A DNA stretch of 64,000 nucleotides from Branchiostoma belcheri (lineage: Eukaryota > Chordata > Leptocardii > Amphioxiformes > Branchiostomatidae). Positions within the stretch are counted from its first letter, which is position 1; each line of letters starts with the position of its first letter. Position numbers and translations under genes: made by a program. The stretch is from the NCBI RefSeq assembly GCF_001625305.1, contig NW_017802602.1:1482168-1546167 (forward strand), in the 5' to 3' direction. Of the stretch, positions 50,401-61,900 are shown piece after piece. Under the pieces are notes generated by a model. It was not told the DNA's origin, searched no databases, and worked only from the letters and a program-made list of their open reading frames with translations.

Positions 50401-53239
50401 TGTTTGCCGAAGGAAAACAATATGTTTTTGCTACGTTTCCTCTTCTCCGAACCAAAAAGGTCAATGGCCTGAACCAGACTGTCTGTCACCATGGTACCTA
50501 GTGTTGGGTTATATCATGCTGCAATTTTGTAGCAGGAGGGATTTAGACTCTTGTCTGACCATATAGATGAATGTGTTTGAGTAAGATATGCATTTGCTTT
50601 GCAAATCTTACCTTTCTAGTTTCTTACAACGTTTAATGACACAACAAGATGGGGACGTACTCAAGCTCATGGCTTATGTTCGTGTCGTCATCAGAACAAA
50701 CAACATTACAAAAGTATATCAAAGCAAATACAGACATGCAAAGCATAAGGATAACAAAGTAACATAAGGTTAAAACGAATAATAACTGTGATCATATGAA
50801 ATATAGGGAATTGATAATGAAGCGTTGTGTGTAGGTAAATTGCAACTAGGTACTTCCACGTCCAGAGGTGGAAAGAATAGTATCCCATGATGCATTGCAA
50901 ACAAAATGGCCACCTGTGTTCTACGTCAAACTGGTAGGATAAGAAAATTACTTACTGGTATCTTTTGTTTTCTGAACCTAGGTGGAAGAGTTCATCTCAG
51001 CAGCGGCACGGTACGAGGGCGCGGCGTTCGACCCGAAGTACCACATCGCGGTGGGCATCCTCAACATCATCTGCCACCTGGTGTTCGGCAGGCGGTTCGA
51101 GCACGACGATCCGCTGTTCGTCAGGTATGAGAACTTACCTGTGTGCGAAAGAACTTGTAAATAATGCATGTCAAACAAGGTGGTGGAAGACGAAACACAT
51201 TTTATATCAAACTGCCCCTTCTACGATCACGAAAAAGGACCCCCAGCCCAGTATCATCCTTAACCAACTGACCTTCGTTCCTTGCCGATCGTGTGGACTG
51301 TCCTAAGGTTTAATATTGGACTTAACCTGTTATACGAATTAAATTCCCTGACAAATCGTTCATGCAAATAGCTGGAGAGTACTGTATCTTGTTACCCATC
51401 CTGTTGTCCATCGTTTATTCTCATGTTACATGGACTTGCAATTAGCTTACGGGCATGAACTTGCAATAAAGCTTCTATGGCTTCGACGTCGATGGATTGT
51501 AATAGGCATCCACTGCAAGCTGATGCTCTTTTGTTTCAACAAAATGCGAAGTCAAACCCACTGGCTTTAGGAGTGGACAGCAGTTCTTTGTGTAGTATTA
51601 CTAGTAATTTCCCTGTTCTTATACCAAAAGTTTCTTCTGTACTTCCAATTATCCTTCGGGAAGAAACTTGCAATAAACTTTCTGTGTTTTTTTTTCTTCG
51701 TTAAGTTGTACAACGCAACGCAGATGCTCTTTTGTTTAAAAAAATGGGAAGTCAAACCCAGTAGCTTTTAGGAGTTACAGTAGTTCTTTTAAATATGTAT
51801 TAACTTGCCTGTTCTTGTACCAAAAGTTTCTTCTGTACTTCCAATTATCCTTCGGGTAGAAACCTGCAATAAACTTTCTGTGTTTTTTTTTTATTTCGCC
51901 AGGTTGTACAACGCTTTGGAGGACATCTCGCATCACGGGGGGTCCGCGCAGCACCTCAACGTGTTTCCCGCCTTGCGTCACGTGCCGGGACTGAACGCAG
52001 GCGCAGTGCACACCGTTCGCGCGGTCAGGGAGGGCAGGGACTTCGTCCGCGAGATGATTGGTCAGCACAAGGCGACCTTTGACCCTGAGAACATCCGGGA
52101 CTACATCGACGCCTACCTGCACCAGCTGCAGAAGGAGACGGAGGACGGAGAGAAGAAAAGCGCCACCTACCTCTCGGACGAGGAACTGGAGCAGAACGTG
52201 TTCGACCTCTTCATCGCCGGAAGCGAGTCCACGGCCACAACCCTCCGATGGGCGACTCTACTCCTCCTGGTTAACCCGGAAGTACAAGAGAGAGTTCAAC
52301 AGGAGCTGGACGCCGTGCTAGGCCAGGGGCAGGCGTCGGTGCTGGACCGGACCTCCCTGCCCTACACCCAGGCAACCATCCAGGAGATCCTCCGCTACCG
52401 GCCGTCGGCAACCTTCAGCCTTCCGCACGCGACCACAGCCGACACCACGCTGCAGGGGTACGACATCCCCGCCGGCACGCAGGTGCTGGTGAACGTGTAC
52501 GGCATGGGCATGGACCCGGCGCTGTGGCAGCACCCAGGCACCTTCGACCCCACCAGGTTCCTGGACGGGGAGGGCAAGCTGTCGGTCCCGGAGCACTTCA
52601 AACCCTTCCTAGTCGGTAAGATATCTAATCTAATCCATAACCTTGTAATAAATGAGAAGCGTTTTCCCTCGACCCTTATGGCGAAAAGAAGAACACTTGT
52701 TGTGTTGCATGATTTGATCCTCTGAAAAAAGGGCTACCAACAAAACCTATAGCCTACCGAGTGGGCAAAAGGCTCGAAAGGTAACCATTTTGTGTTTACC
52801 AAAACTTACCGTGCAATAATTATGAAATTCTCCCCTTATTACTGCATGCACAAAGAAACTAATTCTAGCTTAGAAACAAAAGTACGATCGCCGGTTACTA
52901 TGTTCGATCGCCGCTTACTGTTCGATCGTTGCTAAGTTCGCCCGTTGCTAAGTTCGCCCGTTTCAAAGTTCGCCCGTTTCTAATTTCGACCGTTGCTAAG
53001 TTCGATCGTTACTAAAGTTCGCTCCTCCCCTCTCCCTCCCAGGCCGCCGTGCGTGTATCGGCTCGCAGCTAGCGAAGATGCAGCTCCTGCTGTACATCAC
53101 CACCGTGCTCCAGCGCTTCTCCCTGCGGCTACCCGAGGGCGAGCCGCCGCCGAGCCTGGACGGCAGCCTGGGCGTCATGCTGCAGTGTCCGTCCTTCCGG
53201 ATGTGCGCGGTGCCTCGGGCGGTGACGTCGTCATGCTGA
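47107..53239 (+). CDS. Cytochrome P450, CYP2-like (complete, 5 exons, 512 aa)
   Basis: Exons 47107-47476, 50208-50323, 50982-51124, 51903-52615 and 53043-53239 join in consistent phases (1, 0, 2, 1) to a 512-residue haem-thiolate monooxygenase of the CYP2 clan. Features in order: N-terminal membrane anchor about 19-33, proline-rich hinge PPGP at 44-47, C-helix WRAQRR at 134-139, I-helix AGSEST at 315-320, ExxR (EILR) at 371-374, FDPTRF at 424-429, haem loop FLVGRRACIG with ligand Cys452. All catalytic motifs are intact and the length fits the family. The last intron splits the haem loop just before GRRAC, as in vertebrate CYP2 genes. Expected location is the endoplasmic reticulum, acting with P450 reductase; the substrate cannot be told. 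It lies head-to-tail with a paralogue. Confidence 0.93.
47638..48142. mobile_element. M1 copy interrupted by a retroposed fragment
   Basis: The M1 left arm (47638-47674) is split by about 156 bp ending GCTTTAATAAATAAC and flanked by AGAGTAG copies. The arm resumes at 47831. The right arm ends near 48142. Confidence 0.7.
48352..49147. repeat. Tandem array in P450 A intron 1, about five units
   Basis: Units of 125-175 bp share TTGACTGGCATTTCACATGA, AATATGTCGAATTTTCA, CATGTCCTGGTAGCACTAGT and GTCGACAGGTTTTAT. Confidence 0.88.
49148..50207. other. P450 A intron 1, right part
   Basis: Holds half an M2 element at 49977-50030 and the ~55-bp GCCTGCGAAGCTGGTGTGTT repeat at 50104-50175 (also 56105 and 61471). 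Confidence 0.55.
50208..50323 (+). CDS. P450 gene A exon 2
   Basis: Acceptor GCCCCAG, donor GTGAGA, phase 1-0. Holds the C-helix WxxxR (WRAQRRVTDRAL). Confidence 0.92.
50400..50640 (+). repeat. Dispersed repeat A, copy in P450 A intron 2
   Basis: TTTCCTCTTCTCCGAACC, AATGGCCTGAACCAGACTGT, GCATTTGCTTTGCAAATCTT. Confidence 0.8.
50982..51124 (+). CDS. P450 gene A exon 3
   Basis: Acceptor AACCTAG, donor GTATGA, phase 0-2. Encodes VEEFISAAARYEGAAFDPKY through FGRRFEHDDPLF. Confidence 0.92.
51145..51475 (+). pseudogene. Non-LTR retrotransposon 3' fragment in P450 A intron 3
   Basis: A short frame reads SNKVVEDETHFISNCPFYDH, the VEDExHFxxxCPxY motif found at the C-terminus of many LINE ORF2 proteins. 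The 3' end runs to GAACTTGCAATAAAGCTTC. Strongly 5'-truncated. Confidence 0.7.
51519..51915 (+). repeat. ~195-bp tandem duplication crossing the exon 4 acceptor
   Basis: Two units share GATGCTCTTTTGTTT, CCAAAAGTTTCTTCTGTACT, TCCAATTATCCTTCGGG, AATAAACTTTCTGTGTTTTT and end GTTGTACAACGC. The first has TTAAG, the second (real) CCAG, before TTGTACAACGC. Confidence 0.85.
51903..52615 (+). CDS. P450 gene A exon 4
   Basis: Long 713-nt exon covering F-helix to meander, including the I-helix, ExxR and PERF-like motifs. Vertebrate CYP2 genes split this part over several exons, so introns were lost here or never gained. Acceptor TCGCCAG, donor GTAAGA, phase 2-1. Confidence 0.93.
52885..53022. repeat. 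~16-bp minisatellite in P450 A intron 4
   Basis: About eight units of GTTCGAYCGTTGCTAA type next to the exon 5 acceptor. Confidence 0.85.
53043..53239 (+). CDS. P450 gene A exon 5 (haem loop, stop)
   Basis: Acceptor CCTCCCAG. Starts GRRACIGSQLA, the haem-binding loop, and ends with TGA at 53237-53239. Confidence 0.92.
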
Positions 53240-53561
53240 TCCCGGCATCCTCTACGCGAGTCCAGCCGCAAAACGTCACGTGTCGTAAAAACTGTACAAA
53301 GCGCAGGAACTGTGAGTTCTTTTATAAACTGGTGTTCTCAACTCAGTTGTCTGTATAACTTGGACTTGTGGCACTACCTCCTTCGAAGCTTCTGGGGCAG
53401 ACATACAAACCGCACATCGCCATGTTCAGGACAGACTATATCCTCAAATATTTACATCTTACCTCCAATTTTGCCTCCAAGCATTGATGTATAGATACTA
53501 GTTCACTTGTATATATAGATATATTTCAGAACAGTTGTACATACGTGCTGCATATAACTTC
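53240..53561. other. 3' flank of P450 gene A
   Basis: Presumed 3'UTR; no clear AATAAA close to the stop. Confidence 0.4.
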
Positions 53562-53698
53562 TCCAAGCAGATCTTTCGGTGGCTCCAATACAGTATCAAA
53601 TCGCCAACACAGTATCCAATAGATACCAGTAGGAAAATATACCAGCACAAAAGTAGAGCCTAAATTAAGCTGAAGCCTAAACCTTTGCTAGGAGAGTA
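53562..53698. mobile_element. MITE M2 copy
   Basis: CTCCAAGCAGATCTTTCGGT ... CTTTGCTAGGAGAGTA (right end degenerate). Confidence 0.7.
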
Positions 53699-55570
53699 TA
53701 ATTAAGTGTAACTAAAAGGAAAAAAAATGTATAATAGATTGATACAATGTATCTAAAGGCTGAATTTATGAAGTGGCAACAAAAGTTTTGGAATCGAGAA
53801 AGATTGGTTAACGCTTCTGCTGCATTTATTACTAACTCTTTGGTCAAAGATGTATTTTGTGTATTTCAAAAAGAAATGTCTATATTTCTGTAATCTATAT
53901 ATCAAAGTATATATTTGTGTATGTAATAATATATGTATGTATGTATGTATGTATGTATTGATATGTATTTATTAGAACTACATGTATATGACGACAGAAT
54001 AATACTCTGGAGTAAAAATGCAGGAAATTCTGGAAACTTTTTCATCCTCATCCGTTGTATAATGTACATGTAAAACCTCATCAAGAGATTAGAGAAGATG
54101 TCATGAATGGAAAACATTGAAATGGATGGAAAACACTGAAGTAGATTTGATTAAACAGGAATTTTTCTCAGCAAATTCAATTTTGTGATGTCATGATTGT
54201 TTCAGCTTGCTTACAAATTCCTTTATTTAATCCATGCTTATCATAAGTCGATACAAAACAAAAATAAAAAGGAAGATGCCTCAAAGTCAACAAACATAAA
54301 GTCATGGTTACAAAGTAATAAAACAATAATGTAAGGTAATACAACGTCAAGCATTATAAAATGAAATTAGGACGAAAATTTGTATATCAATGACAAAATG
54401 ACAAAAATAATGACAAATTAAAAAAACAACGGCTATCAATATATAAAAGCTATCATGGAGGTATGAGATCTCCGAATTCGTTTTATCTAAAACCAGCCTT
54501 GTCATTTTTCCATAAAAAAACCCAGAGCTCTATATTTGGCGCGGTCTGAAGTGGAACTACTGTGAGAAGGCGAAGGTTAGTTAGTATCACTACTTGGCCC
54601 GTTTCGCCCCTCTCTATTTATAACCTAACCGCTATCACCCCTGGCATGGAGAACCTGCTCAAGCCCGGGCACAAATCAGAAACATCGGGAGAAACGCGGA
54701 AACAACATCTTCACATGTACGCGGCAATGCCCGACAGGAAAAACTTCTTCAACTTGTGATGTTCAACGTTTACAATAACAACACAAGATAGTGAGATGCA
54801 CCCATATGGCTTTCAAAGAATGCTCGAGATATGGTAACATGGGATGTTAAAGATTTGTGCAATTGCAGAAGCACTCATATGACTTTCAAGAAAATGAGGA
54901 TACAGTAACGGAATTTTGATGAAGACTTTCTTTGTTTATGAGACTTCACCATAACAACATGGAGGGGGAGACAAAACAGGTGATTGGTCACCTCTTCACG
55001 TTGTCTCCCCCACTTGCAGACTGTGATGTGATATTCGACATTTTGTTAATATTACATTAACTATTTGTGTATTATCTATTTTTGCATGAACTTACTAGAC
55101 CTTTGGGAAGAATGGCCAAGATCGACAGGGCATTCCAGTCAAAATAATGGACATTAATTGATTGATTGATTGACTAAAATGACCTTATAAGGTATGAAGA
55201 TGACACATATTCACTTGAACCAATAACTAGCATACCCCGGTTTGATAAGACAACGTTAACGCAAGGTCATCTGGGTTGAAGGGCAAGACGTTTTTGGGAA
55301 TTCAGTTCTTTTCCAGGGGGAAGATTTCTTAAAAATGTGTACGAAAGGCCAGGGTTGTTCATGTGAACGTCTGGGAATAAATAAGTGACACGGACGGTGC
55401 TACAAACCACCTGGCGTTCGGGAACGGAAGAAAAGTTTGTTCTAACCGAATGTCGAGGCCGTCCAACAAGAAACTACATTAACCAATTGATGGACGACAC
55501 CCAACTCGACAGGAGAAATGAATGATAGGAAGAGATGGAAAACAGTCATTGGAACAGAGGTAATGTCGAC
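53699..55570. other. Intergenic, AT-rich
   Basis: (TATG)n at 53934-53957, and a GGGGGAGACAA / TTGTCTCCCCC hairpin at about 54963-55013. No gene. Confidence 0.5.
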
Positions 55571-55572
55571 TT

Positions 55573-55574
<2 letters not shown>

Positions 55575-55621
<47 letters not shown>
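55575..55621. repeat. (GT)n(GA)n microsatellite
   Basis: GT repeats followed directly by GA repeats. Confidence 0.95.
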
Positions 55622-55958
55622 CCAAGTGCTGTCACCTAAAGTAGCTACCAGTAGAGTTGTAAAGAATTGCACCTTCTCAGTTCTCACAGGTTCAACTTAA
55701 CAGGTTCAACTGTGTTATAATTAAAAGAATGACCAGAAAATGGACTTTGAAAATCCAGTTTTGCGGCCCTAAAATTGCATTGGATGTCTTTAAGCTCACA
55801 GAAAAAGACAAGCAGACCCACCCGGTTCCTCGAGCTTTATCAGGTGCCGAGGAGTTCGTCCTTGTGCGAAGATCTCACGCAGTGTACACTGACCCCCGCT
55901 TATATCGGGTCAAGCACAACTTCTGTACTTGACGTTGGTAAGTCCCAGCTGCGTTCTG

Positions 55959-56085
55959 CCCCTAATCTCCAAGCAGATCCTACGGTGGCAAGGCAGTATC
56001 CATTGGCCAAAGGGTTAATGGACACTCCTCTAGCTGGCCAATGGATACTACCCTGCCACCGTAGGATCTGCTTGGAGATTAGGGG
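55959..56085. mobile_element. MITE M2 copy, near-perfect palindrome
   Basis: CCCCTAATCTCCAAGCAGAT ... ATCTGCTTGGAGATTAGGGG. Confidence 0.9.
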
Positions 56086-56104
56086 TGCATAAACTCGTAT
56101 TTTG

Positions 56105-56160
56105 CCTGCGAAGCTGGTGTGCTACGCCGAAGGACGGTTATATCAGCCATACAGATATAG
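56105..56160. repeat. 55-bp short repeat
   Basis: GCCTGCGAAGCTGGTGTGCT ... GGTTATATCAGCCATACAGA; also at 50104 and inside M1 at 61471. Confidence 0.65.
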
Positions 56161-56339
56161 AAGCGTTGTTGGTAAATCCTTAATGGAGCGTAATATATTG
56201 GTGACTAAGTTAATTCTACGTAGCACGTTACTTGCTATTCATTTAAGCGTAAAGCTGTCATGATTGGATCATGAAAACTCTTCATATCGCGAAATCGAAC
56301 ACCAGATTCCACAATCGTAGAATCGTGGAATTCCACAAT

Positions 56340-56607
56340 TGTGGGGTCGTGTGGCGTAGCGGCAGAGTGCGCGACTCGGAACTAAGAGTCCCTGTTTCGA
56401 GTCCTGACATGCCACCGATCTTGTGCCCTTGGGAAAGGCACTTCACACGACTATCCTCACTCAGCTCAGGTGTAAATTAGTATTGTCCTGTAATGTATTT
56501 GTCCCCTGTGTTGGTGGCGGCATTGATATAAGTTGAAGAAACTTGAGTGTGTCGTCACCATGTCTGGTGATTACATATTGGAATTAAAAAAAAGAAGAAA
56601 AAAAAAA
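56340..56607 (+). mobile_element. tRNA-derived SINE with target duplication
   Basis: GGGTCGTGTGGCGTAGCGGC head, TTTCGAGTCC B-box-like, A-rich tail. ATTCCACAA lies just before the head and again after the tail. Confidence 0.85.
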
Positions 56608-56825
56608 AGATTCCACAAAAGCGTCGGTCGCCCCTTCCCCCTCATTGTACAGACCCTCAGCCAGCCAGACAGCACAAGAGTCCTTGAAGTGGTTAAGACC
56701 TATCATCATATCATCGGAAGATTATGTTTGGCCTCCGGCGAGAACCACACAAACAAAGAAAGCAAGACGGAGATTTTAGAGCGCACACGTGTGAGTCGGT
56801 GACTTGTTAACGTTAACAAGGAAAG

Positions 56826-56906
56826 GAGAGGAAGGGAAGGGAAGGGAAGGGAAGGGAAGGGAAGGGAAGGGAAGGAAGGAAGGAAGGAAGGAAGGAAGGA
56901 AGGAAG
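56826..56906. repeat. (GGGAA)n then (GGAA)n
   Basis: Pentamer repeats passing into tetramer repeats. Confidence 0.95.
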
Positions 56907-57177
56907 TAAAGTGATCTCGATCCAGTTTTAGCTCACCGAAGAGCTAATCTCCCACCAGTCGTGACAGAGAAGACAGATGCTATGTACAGTATTTACAGGT
57001 TCATTGTACCGGGGAAATTCCCCTAGCTCTTTTCGACAAGCACAAATGAACAGTGGACCACGGCTTAACGTCCCATCGTAAGGACTGCAGCCCTTTACAG
57101 TAGCATCCAGAGGCAGGGTCGCTACACAAGGAATAGAAAATCCAATAGTAGTACCCCATTAGTGATTGTGAGTTGAT

Positions 57178-57349
57178 TATTTGCCTGGCCAATTTGATAC
57201 ATTCTACTTGCAGCCACCAAGAGATATGCATGTATTTGTCCCCTGTGTTGGTGGCGGCATTAATATAAGTTGAAAAAACTTGAGTGTGTCGTCACCACGT
57301 CTGGTGATTACATGTTGGAATAAAAAAAAGAGATATGCTTGGAGAGTAT
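57178..57349. mobile_element. M2 arm interrupted by a 5'-truncated SINE
   Basis: The M2 arm reads CAGCCACCAAGAGATATGC; then SINE 3' sequence (57228-57330) ending AATAAAAAAAAG; then AGATATGCTTGGAGAGTA. AGATATGC is duplicated at the junctions. Confidence 0.8.
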
Positions 57350-57371
57350 GACTGAAGCCATACGGCTGCAA

Positions 57372-57521
57372 AATGTAGAAACTGGCCAAATAGACAAATA
57401 TGCCAGGGGAGTTGTTCTGCGCCATAAAAAAGAGAACAGCTTGCCGCTCGGGATCAACTCCCCTGGCATCTTGCCAACGTTGCTCTTTCCAGCCGCTTCC
57501 CGAAGCCTGGTAGAGACTAGA
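57372..57521. mobile_element. M1 copy
   Basis: GTAGAAACTGGCCAAATAGA ... TTTCCAGCCGCTTCCCGAAG CCTGGTAGAGACTA arms. Confidence 0.75.
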
Positions 57522-58141
57522 AGCTCATCTACACACCCTACCAGTCATGACAACCGCCGTTCTCTTTATACGCACTTGTAAGCTCTCGGGGACTCCCGCT
57601 GAGCTGTCGGGCGATAACTCTGGAGTTGTCGCCGGAGAATTTTAGTCCCTCTTTACACGGCGTTGCTGCCATCGCCAGTGCCGCCGTCGCAAAAAGCGTG
57701 TGTGTAAAGTGGGCCGAAGTGAGGTATTGTTCTCCCAACACACCTGCAAGGCCTTCTGAGAACCATAGAACAAGACGGACCTGCCTGTCAAAGAGACTTA
57801 TTCCCTATATACATAGAATAGTTAAACCTTTATTGTTACAGCATATATATATATACCCTGTACGTAATTATAAGACGTTATCCACACATGTTTAGTTGTA
57901 GAAGACCATGCAAAAGTCCCTGTACTTTTTTGTTGTGTCAATAAAGAATCTATATAACCTTCAGACGAATTGACCCCGAAGCCTCGCCCCTGATAGAAAC
58001 AGTGCCCCGGGGGCGAACGTGTAGACCTCTGTAAAGGGAACGTGTCTCTTAACACCCAGCGTAAGCTCCGAGCCTTTCAGGCCCCTCCCCCTCAATGAAG
58101 CACGGTGTTTAATGCTAACAACAAACACCGGGTACAACACG
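57522..58141. other. Intergenic region before P450 gene B
   Basis: No gene recognised. The last ~180 bp is more GC-rich and forms the presumed promoter of gene B. Confidence 0.45.
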
Positions 58142-58217
58142 TATAAAGGCACGGCTGTGGTAAGGAGAAGGCAGTCTTCAAGCAACAGTTGCGTTAAGGA
58201 GAAGGCAGACACCAGCC
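58142..58217 (+). promoter_or_regulatory. TATA box and 5'UTR of P450 gene B
   Basis: TATAAA at 58142-58147, about 75 bp before the ATG. A forkhead-type ACAAACA lies just upstream (about 58121). The 5'UTR holds a duplicated GGAGAAGGCAG block. Confidence 0.55.
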
Positions 58218-58587
58218 ATGGCAGCCTTCAAGCAACAGTTGCCGTTGTTCAAGACCGGAGACTTTACGGGGTTTCTGGTGGCGGTTCTGGCCGTTCTGGT
58301 GGTGTGTGTGAGTCGGAAACGTCGCCGTACGGGACTAGCGTTCCCGCCTGGCCCGCCGGCCTGGCCCCTGCTCGGGCACCTGCCGCTGCTGGGCGGGCGG
58401 CCGCACGTCAGGTTCTCCGAGTGGAGCCGGCGGTACGGCCCGGTGCTCGGGGTAAGGCTCGGACCGCGCCAAGTCGTGGTGCTGAACGACTTCGAGTCGG
58501 CCCGAGAGGCGCTGGTCACCAAGGCCGAGGTCTTCTCATCACGGCCCGACCTGTACCTCATGCGGCTCTTCAGCAACGGGGGGAAAG
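58218..58587 (+). CDS. P450 gene B exon 1
   Basis: The ATG at 58218 is preceded by a TATA box at 58142. The first coding bases (AAFKQQL) are a near-copy of a sequence 50 bp upstream in the 5'UTR. Donor GTAGGA. Confidence 0.92.
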
Positions 58588-58872
58588 GTAGGAGTGAATA
58601 CTCACATTCAATTCTACTTTATACATAAAATACTCCATCGCAAGACTTGTTTGTCAGTGTTTCTATCTGTCTGTATGTCTGTCTCTTTCTGTTTATGGAA
58701 AGGTAGAAGCGACAATACTCGCATACAATGCTACTTTTAAGATACATGCATGTAACACTTTATCCCAATGCTTGTCTGTCAATGTGTCTGTCTGTCTATG
58801 TGCTTGTCTCTCTCTCTCTGTCTATGTATGAGTGTGTGTGCATGTGTGTGTCAGTCTCTCTCTCCCTCCCCC

Positions 58873-58923
<51 letters not shown>

Positions 58924-61900
58924 GGGGAGCGAGAAAGGTGAAGGTTAGATTTTACATTATACAATTCTTGTCATTAGTTAGGCTGGTAAAAAAAACTTAA
59001 ATTGAATGCCACATGCATACTATGTACTAAAACAGGACTACCTGACACAAAAAAATCTTCGAAAAATATACCCGGGCTAAACAAATGTGGCTCGTCGCTA
59101 CTAGAGCTAGCCTGCAAGTTCTGTGACCTCCGTGCTCTTGTCGATGAAATATTTTGTGGACAAGGTGCTTAAAGTGCACGTGTGGCTCGTCTTAAACATT
59201 AGACCACCGGCTTAATGATAATAATACTTCCCCTCAGCAAAAAACTTTACCCTTACCGCTAGTGTAGCCTCTACCAGACTTCGGGAGGCGACTGGAAAGA
59301 GTAGAAATCGGCCAAATAGAGAGATAACATGTCAGGGGAGTTTGGTCTGCGGAGAGAAAACATTTTGCCGCACCCGCACGGTTTTTTACCCGCAGACAAA
59401 CTCCCCCGACATGTTATCTCTCTATTTGGCCAATTTCTACTCTTTCCAGCCGCCTCCCGAAGCCTGGTAGAGGCTACCGCTAGTGTTTAAACCACTGTTA
59501 GAATTGTTGTTTTCGGTTCTGTAGAATGTAGGTTATACCTACTATGTCATATGCCCGTGTCTGGGACCTCACGTGCGAACGTTCCTCGCAGACGACACGC
59601 TCTAGAAAGTGGACATTTTTGTTACGAAGTTTTGGGCACAATGCCCACACCGTGCTCTAGTTCTTTTATAGGGACATCTGTCTAGACGGAGCTTCGTATA
59701 TTGGTCAATGTGCTACTTTTCCAAGCTAGCTAGGTTATAGGTAAATAACATTTCTACAAAGCTATACTCATGCTACGTGAACACTTTTTGTGGGGTATTT
59801 TTGTCTACCGTTGTAGTGGCATTCGATAATATGGTATAAACAATCAAAATCAGGCAACAACGGGAAAAACTAGCACTAGAAATTGAGGTCATGAATAGGC
59901 CTGTTCATTTTCTGTAAACCCATGCCATAGTTGTCTCTAGCTCTTGGCTTCACTAAGTCTTCATACACTTGCAAAGGTTAAAACCTGACCGGAACATGGG
60001 TATGTGTTAGTTACATAACACTCTTCACTCTTGTTCTTGCCAACATATAAGATGACAACAACATCCGATCGGAACCGGTACTTGTTTGTGACCTGTACGA
60101 AGATAATTTCCGTCCAAAGAATACGTGGTCCAACAAACGTCCGTGTCAAGTTTGGAACAGTCTTTGGCAACAACAAATGATTCACATTTCGCACGTGTTC
60201 GCACTGTGCCCTTGCGGCCGCCAGGGGGCCACAAGTTCGGGTCAGGCCGACCTATGCTAGCTTGGAGAATAAAAACTAGTCAGTTTTAGGTGACAAAAAC
60301 AAAACAGCAAATCCGCCCTGATACGGAGAAACCGGGAGAAGAATTATGTGTTCTAGACATGTCAAACAACGGTCCCGATTTCCAAGAACTAACGGCAGGA
60401 GGTAAATATTTTCAAGAGGATGCTTTTTCAAAACAGGACGTTCTACTGGTATCACTCAGATGTCAATCGGATATGAGTGAGAGTGTGAGTTCGATTGAAC
60501 TTGACGTTGTGGCAATGACTTTGGCCTGGTTTCTTGGAAAACGTAAACGTCACTTCTTGTGACTTACAGGCGCCAGTGCTCGCGAATGAGTAACGGGTTG
60601 TCACTAAAGCTCACTTCCGTCGTAAGGTTTTTTTTGTGGAGGGGTAGGTAGAAATTTTACTGAGGCCATGTCAAACTGAAAGGATACACGACAATTAAAT
60701 AAATAGACAGATAACATGCCAGGGGAGTTGGTCCGATAAAGGAGTACATTTTTGCCCAATTCCGATTCTTTCCAACAACTTCTGAAAGAGCGACAAAACT
60801 GTATTCCTTTAGCAGAACGACTGTATAGACCAACTGTCCTGGCAAGTAATATGTCTATAGGGAAACTTTCTACTCTTTCCAGCCACTTCTGAAGCCTGGT
60901 AGAGGCTAGGGTTTAAGTTTACCAAAAAAAAGGAAAATAATTCTTTTTCTCCAAGCAGATTTTCTTAGGCAATGCGTGTCTATTTTGTCCACCTGTAACC
61001 ATTGGACGCCCCAAGCCTTGGGTACTGCCGTATATTGGACACTGTCTTGCCAAGTAGATGCTGTTTTGTGGGTACCCAAATATCTGCTTGGAGACTAGAC
61101 ATAAGCTTCAACTGAGTCAGTATGGCGGACCTATGGTGCTCACATGTAACCGTACGCGTTCGGCCTTGCCCTGACCAAACGAACGGTTCGGCCTCAGAAC
61201 GGTAGGCTAGGGACACGTCCGACTTTCGGCCAGAGCGGGGTGAACTAAGGTCACACACGGGGTGATTCCAGGTCACTCTGACCGGCTATGTGGTCAAGCC
61301 CTGGATTTTAGGACGGGGTGGCGAAAAGATGCCAGCTGGTTCTATTCCTTGTCTTTCTTGTGTCCTTATACGTTTATGTTAGCTTCTACCAGGCTTCAGA
61401 AGCGACTGGAAAGAGTAGAACTTGGCCAAATTGGCTCAAAACATGCCAGGAGAGTCAGTCCGCTATAGGAGAGTGCCTGCGAAGCTGGTGCGTTACGCCG
61501 AAGGGCGGTTATACCGGCTATACTGATAACTTTATTCCTTTATTTAGCGGACCAACACTCCTGGCGTGTTATCTGTCTATTTGGCCAATTTATACTCTTT
61601 ACAGCAGCTTTTGAAGCCAGTATGTTTATATATATCTGTGAGCACTACAGACAAAATGCTTGTCAATGCTTGAGTCGGTTGAAAAAATAATCTAAGGGAC
61701 CTAAGAAAAGTGGTCACAACGACATCCTCATTTCTTCATTTCCTTCTTTTTTTTTTAACGAAACATTCAGGTTGCTAGACGGATCTTGTTTGTTATGTTT
61801 ACCCTCCCGCATCAGGTTCGGGGTCTCTTCAGGTCATGTTTGTGTCCTCAAGTGTGGCAAGCAACGACATCCTCATTTCTTCTTTTCCTTTTTTTTTCTT

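Noticed and set aside
54562..54759. 65-residue open frame
   Set aside because: Too short and without family resemblance or regulatory context.
60290..60562. 90-residue open frame in P450 B intron 1
   Set aside because: No recognisable family, no splice signals and low coding character.
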